The notes under the pieces: model-generated
What the model saw: only the letters and a program-made list of their open reading frames with translations
Told to the model about the DNA's origin: nothing
Databases searched by the model: none
From: Sporosarcina sp. D27
GTDB taxonomy: Bacteria; Bacillota; Bacilli; Bacillales_A; Planococcaceae
Direction: 5' to 3'
NCBI RefSeq assembly: GCF_000586555.1
Contig: NZ_AZUC01000056.1
Location: 62,001-126,000 of the forward strand
Length of the DNA stretch: 64,000 nucleotides
Shown here: in pieces, positions 10,317 to 19,448 of the stretch
Numbering within the stretch: the first letter of the stretch is position 1
Layout of the letters: every line of letters begins with the position of its first letter
Translations under genes and position numbers: made by a program

Positions 10317-10703
10317 ATGTTCAAAAGTCTTTCACCCAACCTAAAGAGCAGCATCACGAGGTCTATTACACAGACCTTTGAACAATACATGACGGAGATC
10401 GAATGGAACCCGGACCGCTATGACATGGTAGACTTCATGAAGCGATGGAGCGAGTACATTACCGAAAAAGCGCTTTGGTATGAAAAAATTCCAGATGACG
10501 TCAAACACGCAACTCAATTTCATGAGGAGATTGCAGTTCGTATCAATGAAGTCATTCAAAAAGTGCTAAGTGAGCCGCCGTCTGAAGAGCAGATTGCGAC
10601 GATTCAACAATTGCAAGAGACGCTCAACACACAATATTTCTATGAGTGTAAGGCGGAAGCTGCATTCGTCGAAGCTGAGTTGAAAAAACGTAACAACGCA
10701 TAA
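10317..10703 (+). CDS. conserved hypothetical protein
   Basis: I do not recognise this 128-aa soluble protein (MFKSLSPNLKSSITRSITQTF...). It is mostly predicted helix, rich in Glu and Gln (for instance EEQIATIQQLQETLNTQ), with no signal peptide, membrane segment or known motif. The ribosome site GGGAGGT lies 11 bases before the ATG. It stands alone between fabZ and a lipoprotein gene. Confidence 0.75.
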   Translation: MFKSLSPNLKSSITRSITQTFEQYMTEIEWNPDRYDMVDFMKRWSEYITEKALWYEKIPDDVKHATQFHEEIAVRINEVIQKVLSEPPSEEQIATIQQLQETLNTQYFYECKAEAAFVEAELKKRNNA

Positions 10704-10774
10704 AAAATAATGGATAGTTCCTTCTTTTCAAGCCAAGCTATGTTGGATAGCTATTTGAAAGGAGGGAATTTTTC

Positions 10775-11164
10775 ATGTTGAAGAAAGTATTGCCGGCAGC
10801 ACTTGTTGCAGGTTTCGTACTGGCTGGGTGTGGTACCAACAACGACGACATCCCAGACAAAAACGAGACACCGATGGAAGACTTGAACGACGATATGGAC
10901 GAGCGTGCACGTGACTGGACCCCGGATATGGAAGGCAATGCGCCTGACGATACAACAGGTCCGAATCTTGATGGACTGGAAGACGATCGGAACGATGGGA
11001 TGAATGACGGTGTCATGAATCGCGATGGCGTTGAAGACGATACGCTAGAAGGAACTGGCAGTGGAGAAGGCGGTACGATGGGAGAAAATAGTACACCAGG
11101 AGGCGGGAATAGCGCAGGAACTGGTAGCAACGGTGGATCTCCGAAAGATGATAAAGATAAGTAA
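10775..11164 (+). CDS. small acidic lipoprotein
   Basis: The 129-aa product begins with a lipoprotein signal peptide ending in the lipobox LAGC (Cys at about residue 19). The mature chain is low-complexity, rich in Asp, Glu, Asn and Gly (TGSGEGGTMGENSTPGGGNS), and is likely a flexible tail outside the membrane. No enzymatic domain is visible. AAAGGAGGGAA precedes the ATG. Many Bacillales have such Asp-rich lipoproteins of unknown role. Confidence 0.8.
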   Translation: MLKKVLPAALVAGFVLAGCGTNNDDIPDKNETPMEDLNDDMDERARDWTPDMEGNAPDDTTGPNLDGLEDDRNDGMNDGVMNRDGVEDDTLEGTGSGEGGTMGENSTPGGGNSAGTGSNGGSPKDDKDK

Positions 11165-11183
11165 TGCGGGAAATCATGCAAAT

Positions 11184-11215
11184 AAAACCACGGGTTGAAC
11201 ATTCCCGTGGTTTTT
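11184..11215. terminator. bidirectional terminator
   Basis: AAACCACGGG pairs with CCCGTGGTTT and has T on the right and A on the left. It serves the lipoprotein gene on + and the YwpF-like gene on -, which converge here. Confidence 0.9.
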
Positions 11216-11223
11216 GCATGTCT

Positions 11224-11649
11224 TTATTTCTTTTTTAAACGAGGTCTTGCGCGCATGTCGTTTTCGAATCGTTCTAACAACGCTTGCCCTTCAAAACCGA
11301 GATCCAATAACTCACTTAGCAACTGTTCCGCATATTCTGATCGCTGACGCTTCAAACGACCTTTCAATAAGACGGAAACACGATCTCCAATCTCATGGAC
11401 GGTGTCGACCGCAAGAACAAAGGCAGCAGGCTCATTTTCAGGGTAAGAAATTACTACTTTTGCTTCAATGTGTGTCTCTTCTTCTTTCAATTTTTCAAAG
11501 CGTTCTTTATACTCCATATCCAAAAACATTTCTAATATCCACATACGGTGGCTGTTCTCTTGGTTAATAATGATGCCATCTAGCATGGGCAAATAATCTG
11601 CTTCATCCCCAGTCAGCAAACCGAAGGAAATCATTTTAAACGTTTTCAT
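11224..11649 (-). CDS. ywpF: YwpF-like family protein
   Basis: The product (about 141 aa from the preferred start) begins MKTFKMISFGLLT and matches the YwpF-like family, whose B. subtilis member lies between fabZ and the second ssb gene, as here. Function is unknown; no membrane segment or catalytic motif is seen. The frame is open to an ATG at 11685, but GGGGGAT about 9 bases before the ATG at 11649 favours the shorter form. The C-terminus is very basic (MRARPRLKKK). Confidence 0.8.
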   Translation of the reverse strand: MKTFKMISFGLLTGDEADYLPMLDGIIINQENSHRMWILEMFLDMEYKERFEKLKEEETHIEAKVVISYPENEPAAFVLAVDTVHEIGDRVSVLLKGRLKRQRSEYAEQLLSELLDLGFEGQALLERFENDMRARPRLKKK

Positions 11650-11909
11650 CCCGTCCAAATCCCCCTTTTTTCCCCAGTATACCACATACGGCTCATTCTC
11701 TTAGAAATATGGGCAAAGCCGAATTATCATCAAATGAACACAATTCAAAAGCGCACTCTCCTAAGCATTTTCATGCGGAAGATACAAATTATTCCATTTC
11801 AAACTTCAACTTCAGCATTGGAAAAACCTCCAAATGTGGAATATGTACATTTGTTTAATCCGGAGGTTGTCCGTATGATGAAAGCAATTCAAAGAGAGGA
11901 GGGAACTAG

Positions 11910-12353
11910 GTGAATCATGTGGCACTTGTCGGTAGACTGACGAAAGATCCAGATATTCGAAAGATAGGGGATGGGCGGATGCAAGCCAGCTTTACTCTCG
12001 CTGTCAATCGTAGCTTTAAAAACCAGCAAGGAGACATCGATGCGGATTTTATTCTTTGTAGCATTTGGGGACGTACCGCAGAAAACACCGTAAAACATTG
12101 TGGTAAAGGGTCTCTGGTAGGTGTAAGTGGACGAATTCAAACGCGTTCGTATGAGCGTGAAGACAGAACCCGCGCATTTGTCACTGAAGTAGTGGGAGAG
12201 GATGTCCGATTCCTGGTGACGAAGAAACCGTCTTCGGAAGGACGTGCAGAAAGGGGCCAATCACAAGTAGCATCGGCAAATTCACAAAGAAATTCCGCTG
12301 CGGATCATTTCGAATTACCTTCACAACAAAAAGAAACGTTACCAATCTTCTAA
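11910..12353 (+). CDS. ssb: Single-stranded DNA-binding protein (SsbB/YwpH type)
   Basis: The 147-aa product is an OB-fold SSB: MNHVALVGRLTKDPDIR, FTLAVNRSF, and the ssDNA-binding IWGRTAEN. After residue 105 comes a disordered Ser/Gln-rich tail ending ETLPIF. That is not a full acidic DDDIPF tip, so docking of partner proteins may be weaker. Position after ywpF matches the accessory SSB of B. subtilis used in transformation. GAGGAGGG precedes the GTG start at 11910. Confidence 0.93.
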   Translation: MNHVALVGRLTKDPDIRKIGDGRMQASFTLAVNRSFKNQQGDIDADFILCSIWGRTAENTVKHCGKGSLVGVSGRIQTRSYEREDRTRAFVTEVVGEDVRFLVTKKPSSEGRAERGQSQVASANSQRNSAADHFELPSQQKETLPIF

Positions 12354-12419
12354 TGAGTTGCCCAAAAACATTGGAAGAGAGACAGAATAGGAGGAATGAT
12401 AAAACACAACAAACCAAAA

Positions 12420-12690
12420 GGAACGACTAGATAACTGTACGTGCAGTGCCCGTGGAGAGCGGCTCGTACAAATGATGAGGGAAGAATAATTGATAGTAGG
12501 GGGGTTTTTAGGAGTGGGGATTCCTTCAGACCCTAGGTAGCAAGTTGAGCAAAGGTTGTTAAAAGTGATCAGGCACGACTAACAACTCAGCAGTACGCAT
12601 GAGGAGTGGTGGTTTCGACCACCAACTAACCGCTATTTTGCCGTCGGGTCAGAAGAGACCGCTTCTTGGTGATCCGGCAGCGAAATTGCT
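12420..12690 (+). other. possible structured RNA leader of the 53-aa gene
   Basis: This 270-base stretch has no gene but several self-complementary elements. A perfect hairpin GGTGGT-TTCG-ACCACC lies at about 12607-12622. Farther on, CGCT...GCCG (from 12632) pairs with CGGCAGCG (ending 12684), enclosing GGTC/GACC. It ends just before the ribosome site of the next small gene. I cannot match it to a known riboswitch; it may be a cis-acting leader or a small RNA. Confidence 0.35.
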
Positions 12691-12707
12691 TAAAAGGAGA
12701 GAATAAC

Positions 12708-12869
12708 ATGGAATCTCAACAAAAAATAATTCTGCGTATGGAATTGCAAATTGGACAGCTAATCCGCTTGGTCGCAAATTTAAACGAACGGTTAGACGTG
12801 GTGGAGCAGGAACAGAGAGAGAGTGAGCTACACAGGGTATTGCAGATCAAGCGAATCAGTCACGTCTAA
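12708..12869 (+). CDS. small coiled-coil protein, 53 aa
   Basis: The ATG at 12708 is preceded by a strong AAAGGAGAG. The product (MESQQKIILRMELQIGQLIR...) has heptad-like Leu/Ile spacing over residues 6-45, suggesting a short coiled coil, and a basic end (IKRISHV). I do not recognise it. A longer in-frame start at 12666 lacks a ribosome site. Confidence 0.55.
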   Translation: MESQQKIILRMELQIGQLIRLVANLNERLDVVEQEQRESELHRVLQIKRISHV

Positions 12870-12883
12870 CCGCATCTTTACAT

Positions 12884-12914
12884 AAAAAAACGCAAACCAC
12901 ATGTGTGATTTGCG
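12884..12914 (-). terminator. terminator of the SNF2 helicase unit
   Basis: CGCAAA pairs with TTTGCG, with extra pairing inside, and a run of seven A on the left gives a T-tract on the minus strand. It lies 14 bases beyond the helicase stop and may also end the small + gene. Confidence 0.8.
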
Positions 12915-12928
12915 GATTAAAATATTGG

Positions 12929-15670
12929 TTAGCCGAATGATAGTAAGTCGTCCAGTTCTCGATCAGATAGCTCTGTTAACCACTGGCTGGACTGGATAAG
13001 ATCCGCAGACAGCGCGGCTTTCTCTTCAAGCATTTTATCAATTTTTTCTTCTATCGTCCCAATTGTCACGAATTTATGGACATGCACGAACTTCTCCTGA
13101 CCTATGCGATATGCACGGTCGGTCGCTTGGTTTTCTACAGCAGGGTTCCACCAACGATCCGCATGCAAAACATGATTCGCAGCTGTCAAGTTCAGCCCCG
13201 TTCCACCGGCTTTCAAGGATAGGATGAAAATCGGGAATTCCCCTTTTTGGAACGCTTCGACCAGGTGATCACGCTGACCCTTCGGCATACTTCCTGTCAG
13301 GAATGGTACTTCGTATCCATAAAGCTCAGCCAAACATTGACGGATGAGTTGTCCCATTCCAATATACTGGGTAAAGATCAAGCATTGCTCGCCATTGCTC
13401 GCTATCTCAGCAGCTAATTTCACAATTCGCTCCAGTTTGTCAGATCTCGACAACATTTCATCAGCTTGCGTAAAAGGTTCTTTCAAGAACAGAGCAGGAT
13501 GATTACACAATTGCTTCAATCTACTCAACATTTTCAAAATGAGCCCTTTCCGCTCAAATCCTGAAAGTGTCTGTAACTTGAATTTCGTTTCTTCAATAAA
13601 GCTCTCATAAACTGCAGCTTGTTCACCTGTAAGTGGCACATACTCATTTTGCTCTAGCTTCTTCGGTAAATTGAGCTGTAAGTCTGGATCACTTTTCGTT
13701 CTTCGTAACAAGAATGGGTGGATTTTAGAACGCAGACGACTTTTTGTCCGTTCGTCATCATCCCGCTCAATTGGAATAATGTAGTCATCCGTGAATTTCC
13801 GGAAACTACCGAAATATCCTCGATGGATGAAGTCGAAAATTGCCCATAACTCCGCAAGTCGGTTCTCAATCGGTGTCCCCGTCAACGCGATATGATGACC
13901 ACCCCGAAGTTTCCGAATCGCTCGAGATTGCTTCGTTTGCATGTTTTTAATATTTTGCGCTTCATCCAACGTGATGCTCGCAAAAGGAAATTCAATGAGA
14001 AATTCACTATCTTGAGTTGCTGTACCGTAAGTCGTCAGCACGACATCAGGTTTTTCCTGAGCTAGAAATGCGCTGAACTGATCTTCCTTCAAGCGACCGG
14101 GTCCATAGTGAATGGCAGCTTTTAGCGAAGGCGCAAAACGTTCCAATTCCTTTTGCCAGTTACCAAGCACACTGGTCGGACAAATGATGAGTGACGGTGT
14201 CGTGTCCGGTTGTGAATGCACCTTAAGCAAGTAACTAATAAGCTGAACCGTTTTACCAAGTCCCATATCATCAGCAAGGCATGCACCGAAATGTTGCTCT
14301 CGCATGAACATGAGCCAGTTGAAACCTTCCTGCTGGTATGGGCGCAGTTCAGTTTGCAACTGTTCAGGAATTTGAACGTGAGGCAATCCCTTTTTATCCA
14401 TCACCTGATCTACATATTGGCGCAGAGAATGTTGCATCGTGAACGCGAGTAGCGGATCGTCTTCAAGCTCATCGTCTTCGCTCGGAACGATCTCTTCAGG
14501 GAGTTCTTGGAACAGTAAATCTTTCACAGTCCACTCCCCATTATCTGCTTGCTCCATCAACTCTTTAATCCGCTTCAACCAAGTCGGATCGATATGGAAC
14601 CATTCGTCTCCAGTACGGATGAATTCACGGTTTTCATCCACCATTTTCTGAAACGTATCCCGGTCGATTTCGTTGCCAGCAAGTGAGAAACTCCAGTTAA
14701 ACGAAAGAACTTCGTCTAACCCGGCCGCAGATTTGTATGACTGAACACCTGCATCTGTACGTATTTTCATTTTCGTTTCAGTTACGCTTTTCAGCCAAGA
14801 GGGAAGGAGCACCGCAAGTCCGAACGATTGGAACAATGGCAAGTCATGCTGGATGAACATCCGGACTTCGGGATCACTCATCGGCATATGGAGAAACCTA
14901 TCTTCAATCTCAGGCTCTAGCGATTGTAGGAACGAAATCATTTCGGATTGTTGCTCTGTAATGGCAGAAGCATATGGCTTCCACTTCGCGGGAAGCGCAC
15001 TTTCAATAGAAGTATTCAATTTCGATTTTGCAGGCAACCATTGTGTCCCGCGTTCATTCAATATAACCGTTTCCAGTAACCAATCTTCAGTCCGTTCCGA
15101 ATCCGGTTCAGTCAGTCGGAGTGCAGGTCGTACAGGAATATCGGATTTTGTCTCACCTGGCCAGCCGTAAGCTTTTAAATGAGGCAACAAAGCAGGTACC
15201 ATATCCGCTCGAACTCCGAGCGTTTGAAATTTGCTGGCAATTGCTTGTTTCGTCAAAAGAGCGGCGGATTCCGACATTCCTGCCGCGTCACCGGCGAAGT
15301 GAATAACTTGCTCCGCGTCTGGTTCCGTATAGGACCACAAATCCTTAGAATGCCAAAGTGTAGCTGCTTCTTCAGCTGCTTCTAACTTAGCGACATCCTG
15401 CTCGGTAGCACCCGTAAACTCAACAAAAGGATGGCGGTTTCCGCTCAATGCTTGGACCCACTCATGGGGATGTAAAATGACAGTGTCATCCTCAATAGGG
15501 ACCGTCAATCCGAACAATGACGTATCATCGGCGAAAAAGAAAAAGGAGACAAGGCGATCAGCAGGTATGGTAGTTCCATAGTCATCTGCAGCTGAAATCG
15601 CAAAGTTACCACGATCTGTAGGCTGGATGGTCAGTTGTAACTCACGTGCAAGTCGATGTGCTGATCTCAT
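12929..15670 (-). CDS. ywqA: SNF2-family DEAD/DEAH-like helicase (YwqA)
   Basis: The 913-aa product has an N-terminal half typical of bacterial SNF2 proteins and a C-terminal Swi2/Snf2 ATPase. Motif I is ADDMGLGKTVQ, motif II is LDEAQNIKN, motif III is ALTGTPIEN, and lobe 2 has LSLKAGGTGLNLTAA and DRWWNPAVENQATDRAYRIGQ. Such proteins are ATP-driven translocases on double-stranded DNA, thought to remodel protein-nucleic acid complexes; the target here is unknown. Its ATG overlaps the stop of the SWIM-domain gene by 4 bases, so the two are translationally coupled and probably work together. Confidence 0.93.
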   Translation of the reverse strand: MRSAHRLARELQLTIQPTDRGNFAISAADDYGTTIPADRLVSFFFFADDTSLFGLTVPIEDDTVILHPHEWVQALSGNRHPFVEFTGATEQDVAKLEAAEEAATLWHSKDLWSYTEPDAEQVIHFAGDAAGMSESAALLTKQAIASKFQTLGVRADMVPALLPHLKAYGWPGETKSDIPVRPALRLTEPDSERTEDWLLETVILNERGTQWLPAKSKLNTSIESALPAKWKPYASAITEQQSEMISFLQSLEPEIEDRFLHMPMSDPEVRMFIQHDLPLFQSFGLAVLLPSWLKSVTETKMKIRTDAGVQSYKSAAGLDEVLSFNWSFSLAGNEIDRDTFQKMVDENREFIRTGDEWFHIDPTWLKRIKELMEQADNGEWTVKDLLFQELPEEIVPSEDDELEDDPLLAFTMQHSLRQYVDQVMDKKGLPHVQIPEQLQTELRPYQQEGFNWLMFMREQHFGACLADDMGLGKTVQLISYLLKVHSQPDTTPSLIICPTSVLGNWQKELERFAPSLKAAIHYGPGRLKEDQFSAFLAQEKPDVVLTTYGTATQDSEFLIEFPFASITLDEAQNIKNMQTKQSRAIRKLRGGHHIALTGTPIENRLAELWAIFDFIHRGYFGSFRKFTDDYIIPIERDDDERTKSRLRSKIHPFLLRRTKSDPDLQLNLPKKLEQNEYVPLTGEQAAVYESFIEETKFKLQTLSGFERKGLILKMLSRLKQLCNHPALFLKEPFTQADEMLSRSDKLERIVKLAAEIASNGEQCLIFTQYIGMGQLIRQCLAELYGYEVPFLTGSMPKGQRDHLVEAFQKGEFPIFILSLKAGGTGLNLTAANHVLHADRWWNPAVENQATDRAYRIGQEKFVHVHKFVTIGTIEEKIDKMLEEKAALSADLIQSSQWLTELSDRELDDLLSFG

Positions 15671-17247
15671 AATTCAAGATTACCCCTCTCCATTTCTTCA
15701 ATTAACGCGCGCAACCGACGGTATTTATCCCGCACTGTTCGAATATAACGGTTCCAAAATTCTGTATGACCACTCTTTTTAGAAGCAGTTCGCATGCGCT
15801 TAAACAGTTTAACAGCCCGACGGTAGCTCAATCGATTCTTTTCCGCGATGAATTGCTGAGCGTAATCATGTAACAAAGGAAGTGCAGCGGCAGGTTGCTC
15901 AGCCAACACGATTTTCAAATCCGCTTGTTCGACACTGTCATAAGGTACGTTATACCGATGCAAGAGTGCTGCCCATTCTTGATATCGCTGACGTTCAATC
16001 AGAAAATCGCAATAACGTGGTATCCCGATTTTACCGTACATTGCAAATACGGATTCCCGCTCTTCATCAGAAAAATCACCGTTCGCAAGGAGCATATCGA
16101 TTTCATGTGCAGCAGCAAGCTGTTCACTCCGACTTTTCTTTTCACTGAAATACCCTTCAATAGAGGGGTAAAGTCCGCGTGCAATCGAAGCGGCAGTGGG
16201 TGCAAGCGCCTCAGCCAGCGCAAACTTCGCAAGCATCATCCAACTTCCGAAATCAGGCTGATCTTCTTCAGCAAGAGCGCTTTCCAGCACGTCTCCGCGT
16301 CCTTCGATAATCGCAAAATACATTGCAAACAGACGAGCATCAGCAGAAGCATCTTGAGTCAACTGCTGTTTCTCGAATTCTCTCTCGTTACGATCAACAA
16401 AAAGCTGTCCCCAAATGGCTTCATAAATGCGGAAGCGATAAGGAAATAAGCCTGTTTGATGGATACAAACAGAGTGAACGATCTCTTTCAAACGTTTCAT
16501 GAACGGGTCTGTTTCAAATAACTTCGGTTTGTTACTGAAAGTCCCAGCTAATTTTTCTATATCGGAAATTTGGTCGTTCAGCCATGTGGTAATTTGCCAA
16601 GTCCCATAGGAATGCTGGGAGTGACTCGATGAAAGTATTGAAGAGGCGTACTCGAAAGCCGCATCGACTAGGTGAAGACGATAGAATAATTCAAACAGTG
16701 GCTTCCACTCATATTCAAACGGCATGAGTGGTTTAACGCGATTCTCGATTTCTGCACATTCATATGTGAACACAGAAGAATTGGTCGATAAGGTAAGTTT
16801 ACGAAGAGGCGCGGTCACTCGTGTCAAGACGGCATCCCACGCTTCTGGTGTACGATCGGTAACTTTCAAGACAAGTTGCTCTTTTTCAGACGTTCTCCAT
16901 TCTTGAAACCACTCTGTCAATGAGTGGAATTGTGAGTATAAGTCAAATACGACAGTAAGTTGGTGGACACAACGTCCCTTACGACCACATGTGCAACTCA
17001 ACGTTTGCTCGTCAAATGAAAACCTTACAAATTCCGAAGCTCGATCATTGAGTTGGGCGAGCACTTCACCGTCATCTTGGGAATAACGATACGACGAAAT
17101 AGCACCCCTTCGAACAGCCGTAATAGCGTTTCGGATGAGCTCCGACTGATCCGGATTATCCGGGCGAAATGTATAGTGGACATCATTCATCATCTTTTCG
17201 ATTTCTCGTTCATGCAAATACGAAATACGTTCTGCAGCGACGCGCAA
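15667..17247 (-). CDS. ywqB: SWIM zinc-finger protein (YwqB)
   Basis: The product (about 526 aa) has a SWIM zinc finger near residue 100 (LSCTCGRKGRCVHQL, a CxC...CxH pattern) followed by a long helical, TPR-like region with no other motif. SWIM proteins next to SNF2 helicases are common and the finger is thought to bind DNA or protein. I chose TTG at 17247 because GGGAG lies about 10 bases upstream; ATG at 17274 (no ribosome site) and ATG at 17193 are alternatives. It overlaps the helicase gene by 4 bases. Confidence 0.88.
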   Translation of the reverse strand: MRVAAERISYLHEREIEKMMNDVHYTFRPDNPDQSELIRNAITAVRRGAISSYRYSQDDGEVLAQLNDRASEFVRFSFDEQTLSCTCGRKGRCVHQLTVVFDLYSQFHSLTEWFQEWRTSEKEQLVLKVTDRTPEAWDAVLTRVTAPLRKLTLSTNSSVFTYECAEIENRVKPLMPFEYEWKPLFELFYRLHLVDAAFEYASSILSSSHSQHSYGTWQITTWLNDQISDIEKLAGTFSNKPKLFETDPFMKRLKEIVHSVCIHQTGLFPYRFRIYEAIWGQLFVDRNEREFEKQQLTQDASADARLFAMYFAIIEGRGDVLESALAEEDQPDFGSWMMLAKFALAEALAPTAASIARGLYPSIEGYFSEKKSRSEQLAAAHEIDMLLANGDFSDEERESVFAMYGKIGIPRYCDFLIERQRYQEWAALLHRYNVPYDSVEQADLKIVLAEQPAAALPLLHDYAQQFIAEKNRLSYRRAVKLFKRMRTASKKSGHTEFWNRYIRTVRDKYRRLRALIEEMERGNLEL

Positions 17248-17330
17248 AATAAAACCACTCCCTAGACAAAGCATTCTTTCTATTATACATCAGTTCAGCG
17301 ACCTTCGTAAATCATCACATGCAGGAAAAG

Positions 17331-17362
17331 AAAAAACCCTTCATCATTCCTTTACAGAAGGG
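17331..17362 (-). terminator. terminator of the XRE regulator unit
   Basis: On the minus strand CCCTTC pairs with GAAGGG and is followed by six T. Confidence 0.8.
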
Positions 17363-17426
17363 TGAAGGGGAGTAGCAGATTGCTCACTTTTTGCGACTAA
17401 ACTTTTAAATACTGCAAGATTGGATT

Positions 17427-17839
17427 TCATCGAATTAAATAGATGCGACGCTGTTTTGCAGAGAGTGATGCTGCAATTGCAATCATTTCACGAAGTTCAT
17501 TGCTCTCTTCTAACAACTGACGATGGTGTTCGATGAATTGATCGCGATAATGCTCTCGTATTTCACTTGTTTTCCCGGCTGATTTAGAATGGGGTGATTG
17601 GACGTCCCTCAATGGCTCTCCCATCAGCATCGCTATGAAGTAATCATCTGGTATGTCAAAGGTACGTTTCATTTTTCAGCGAGCATGTCGGGAGTTAAAT
17701 CCCGATCAGTCCGTTCGTAGTTGGATAGGGCAGAAGATGAGATGGATAGACGCTCAGCGGCTTCCAATTGTTTAATTTCCAAATATTCTTCTCGGTACTC
17801 TTTAAATTGCTTCCCAAAGTTTCTATCCTTGCGTTCCAT
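17427..17839 (-). pseudogene. XRE-family regulator split by a -1 frameshift
   Basis: Two minus-strand frames overlap by 4 bases. The first (17839-17669, after GGAGGG) encodes the start of an XRE helix-turn-helix (LEAAERLSISSSALSNYERTD) and ends LTPDMLAEK-stop. The second (17672-17427) begins MKRTFDIPDDYF, which is the usual continuation of that same domain (last helix and the IPDDYF turn). The junction is a GAAAAATGA run on the minus strand. One extra A would join them as LAEKMKRTF, giving a typical repressor of about 138 aa. It may be a recent mutation, a sequencing error, programmed slippage, or two coupled proteins. Confidence 0.6.
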
Positions 17840-17998
17840 GACCATTCCCTCCACTTTTTGTTTTACCGTAAAGTAGAAGGGGGAGATTTATAGAGAATCC
17901 AACAAAACGTGAAATTTTTTAAACATTTCGTTGGATTTGGATGAAAATAAAACAGTATCCGTAAAAATATAAGTAGTTTTACATAATTTCAGGATGAT

Positions 17999-18382
17999 AT
18001 GGAAAGTATCATCTTTAATAGCGGAAAGGAGTTGGAGATTATAACTCATCAAATGGTAGTCTACATACCTGGTTTAAAAAAAATGGTGACCGAGCGAGTT
18101 AGCTCGCTCAAGACGAAGCTACAACCTGCAAGTTCGGATGGAATCATAGATGTGAGAGAACGTCAGACATTGTATGTCATTTCGGCGACTGTAGGAGAAT
18201 CTTTTTTTGACTCAATTACAATGGACTATTCAAAAAATCTCATTACATTTAACCAGGTAGACCGCTCGAATAAGAAAATGGCGGAGGCTGTGTTAGATGC
18301 GTTAAGTGAACTGGGAATTGAGGAATTCACGTCGCATAGCATGTCTTTTTGCATGTTTCCACCAAATCGAAGGATAGAGTGA
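17999..18382 (+). CDS. hypothetical protein
   Basis: I do not recognise this product (up to 127 aa; MESIIFNSGKELEII...). It is soluble, with no motif that I know; the C-terminal half (MAEAVLDALSELGIEEF) looks helical. The start is uncertain: ATG at 17999 has only CAGGA upstream, while AAAGGAG at 18022 has no ATG/GTG/TTG at good distance. ATG at 18053 is possible. It is the first of two unrelated small genes on this strand. Confidence 0.6.
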   Translation: MESIIFNSGKELEIITHQMVVYIPGLKKMVTERVSSLKTKLQPASSDGIIDVRERQTLYVISATVGESFFDSITMDYSKNLITFNQVDRSNKKMAEAVLDALSELGIEEFTSHSMSFCMFPPNRRIE

Positions 18383-18511
18383 TGAGTTAGTGAAATAGCT
18401 TCTGCTCCAGTTACATATAGTTCAATACAGCAGGCATTTGTCATTCACAAAAAGAGCTTGGATGTGATAAACTATAAATAATCGGAATATTCAAATTCGG
18501 AGGGGATCCAG

Positions 18512-18976
18512 ATGCTATCAGTTAAACGAATGACTCCATTTTATACGAGTAAAGAAGATTTCCGTCTGCGATTAGTGTTTGCGTATCAGTACTTTTCGAT
18601 TCTGAAAGGTCAAGAGGTCTTTCAATTTGTCCCGATTGAAGGAAAAGAAATCGTCATCAACATGAAAAGCTTACAAGTCGAAAACTTAGGTGAAGTATTT
18701 GTATTTCAGCGAGGCAGCCGGTTCATCCGATTACCGCTGTATCAATTGTTGCTGATTTCTGACTTACACCATCATTTATCAAGTGTGTTAGAAGGTATCT
18801 TCCACTTAGCCCCGGAGTTATCCGAACCGCAAGCGCGTGAGATCGAGCAGCTGATCGGGGAAATGGAACTGGAAAATCGATTGAGAATGATTGACTACGC
18901 CCTGGAAAACAATAATAAACTACTGTTCACTGAACTGACGGAAGGATTGCGCACACCAAATGTACAAACTGAATAA
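18512..18976 (+). CDS. IDEAL-domain protein (YpiB-like)
   Basis: The 154-aa product carries near its C-terminus an IDEAL-type motif (RMIDYALENNNKLLFTELT), the short helix named after the sequence IDEAL found in several small Firmicutes proteins including YpiB. The N-terminal part resembles the YpiB/UPF0302 type in size. Function is unknown. GGAGGGG precedes the ATG by 8 bases; a strong terminator follows. Confidence 0.65.
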   Translation: MLSVKRMTPFYTSKEDFRLRLVFAYQYFSILKGQEVFQFVPIEGKEIVINMKSLQVENLGEVFVFQRGSRFIRLPLYQLLLISDLHHHLSSVLEGIFHLAPELSEPQAREIEQLIGEMELENRLRMIDYALENNNKLLFTELTEGLRTPNVQTE

Positions 18977-18984
18977 TGCCACAT

Positions 18985-19026
18985 AAAAAACACCTATCAA
19001 ATGTTAAAATGATAGGTGTTTTTTAA
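18985..19026. terminator. bidirectional terminator
   Basis: AAAACACCTATCA pairs with TGATAGGTGTTTT across a 10-base loop, T on one side and A on the other. It serves the IDEAL gene (+) and the 36-aa gene (-). Confidence 0.93.
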
Positions 19027-19057
19027 AGTGGTTTCGTAAGCATCAAGTACACTGTGT

Positions 19058-19168
19058 TCATGTGAAAATGATTAGTAGCACGACAAATAGTGCTGAACCT
19101 AGAAGTCCAAAAGCAATATCTTGCCAAGACATGTATGCCATCTTTTGAGTTCGTGTATTATTTTCCAT
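19058..19168 (-). CDS. small single-span membrane protein, 36 aa
   Basis: On the minus strand an ATG with AAAGGAG 8 bases upstream opens a 36-codon frame: a polar start (MENNTRTQKMAYMSWQD) and one membrane helix (FGLLGSALFVVLLIIF) ending in Thr. The frame lies between a terminator and a clean ribosome site, which supports it as a real gene. I do not recognise the family; the role is unknown. Confidence 0.65.
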   Translation of the reverse strand: MENNTRTQKMAYMSWQDIAFGLLGSALFVVLLIIFT

Positions 19169-19448
19169 GGTACTCAGCTCCTTTTGTCGATTTCCCGGGA
19201 AATAACAAGAAATTTCCGAGGGGGCTGTCAGAAATGTTAGGTAGTATAGTCAACTTGTTATTTAGTTATTCATTACCCACATTTAGGTCACTTAGAAACT
19301 CCTTTTTAATTTGTAGTTTATTAATTTGTCTAAGATTGTATGAATTTCACATGAATTCTTTGCAAATCTTGTAGATTTTGCTAAAGTAGAGGATAGGAAG
19401 TTATTATCGAAATCCGTTTCCCATCTTTGACAAGAAAGGAATTATCCC

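Noticed and set aside
19090-19374. Plus-strand frame MLNLEVQKQYLAKTC...
   Set aside because: It has no ribosome site and lies antisense to the better supported 36-aa gene.
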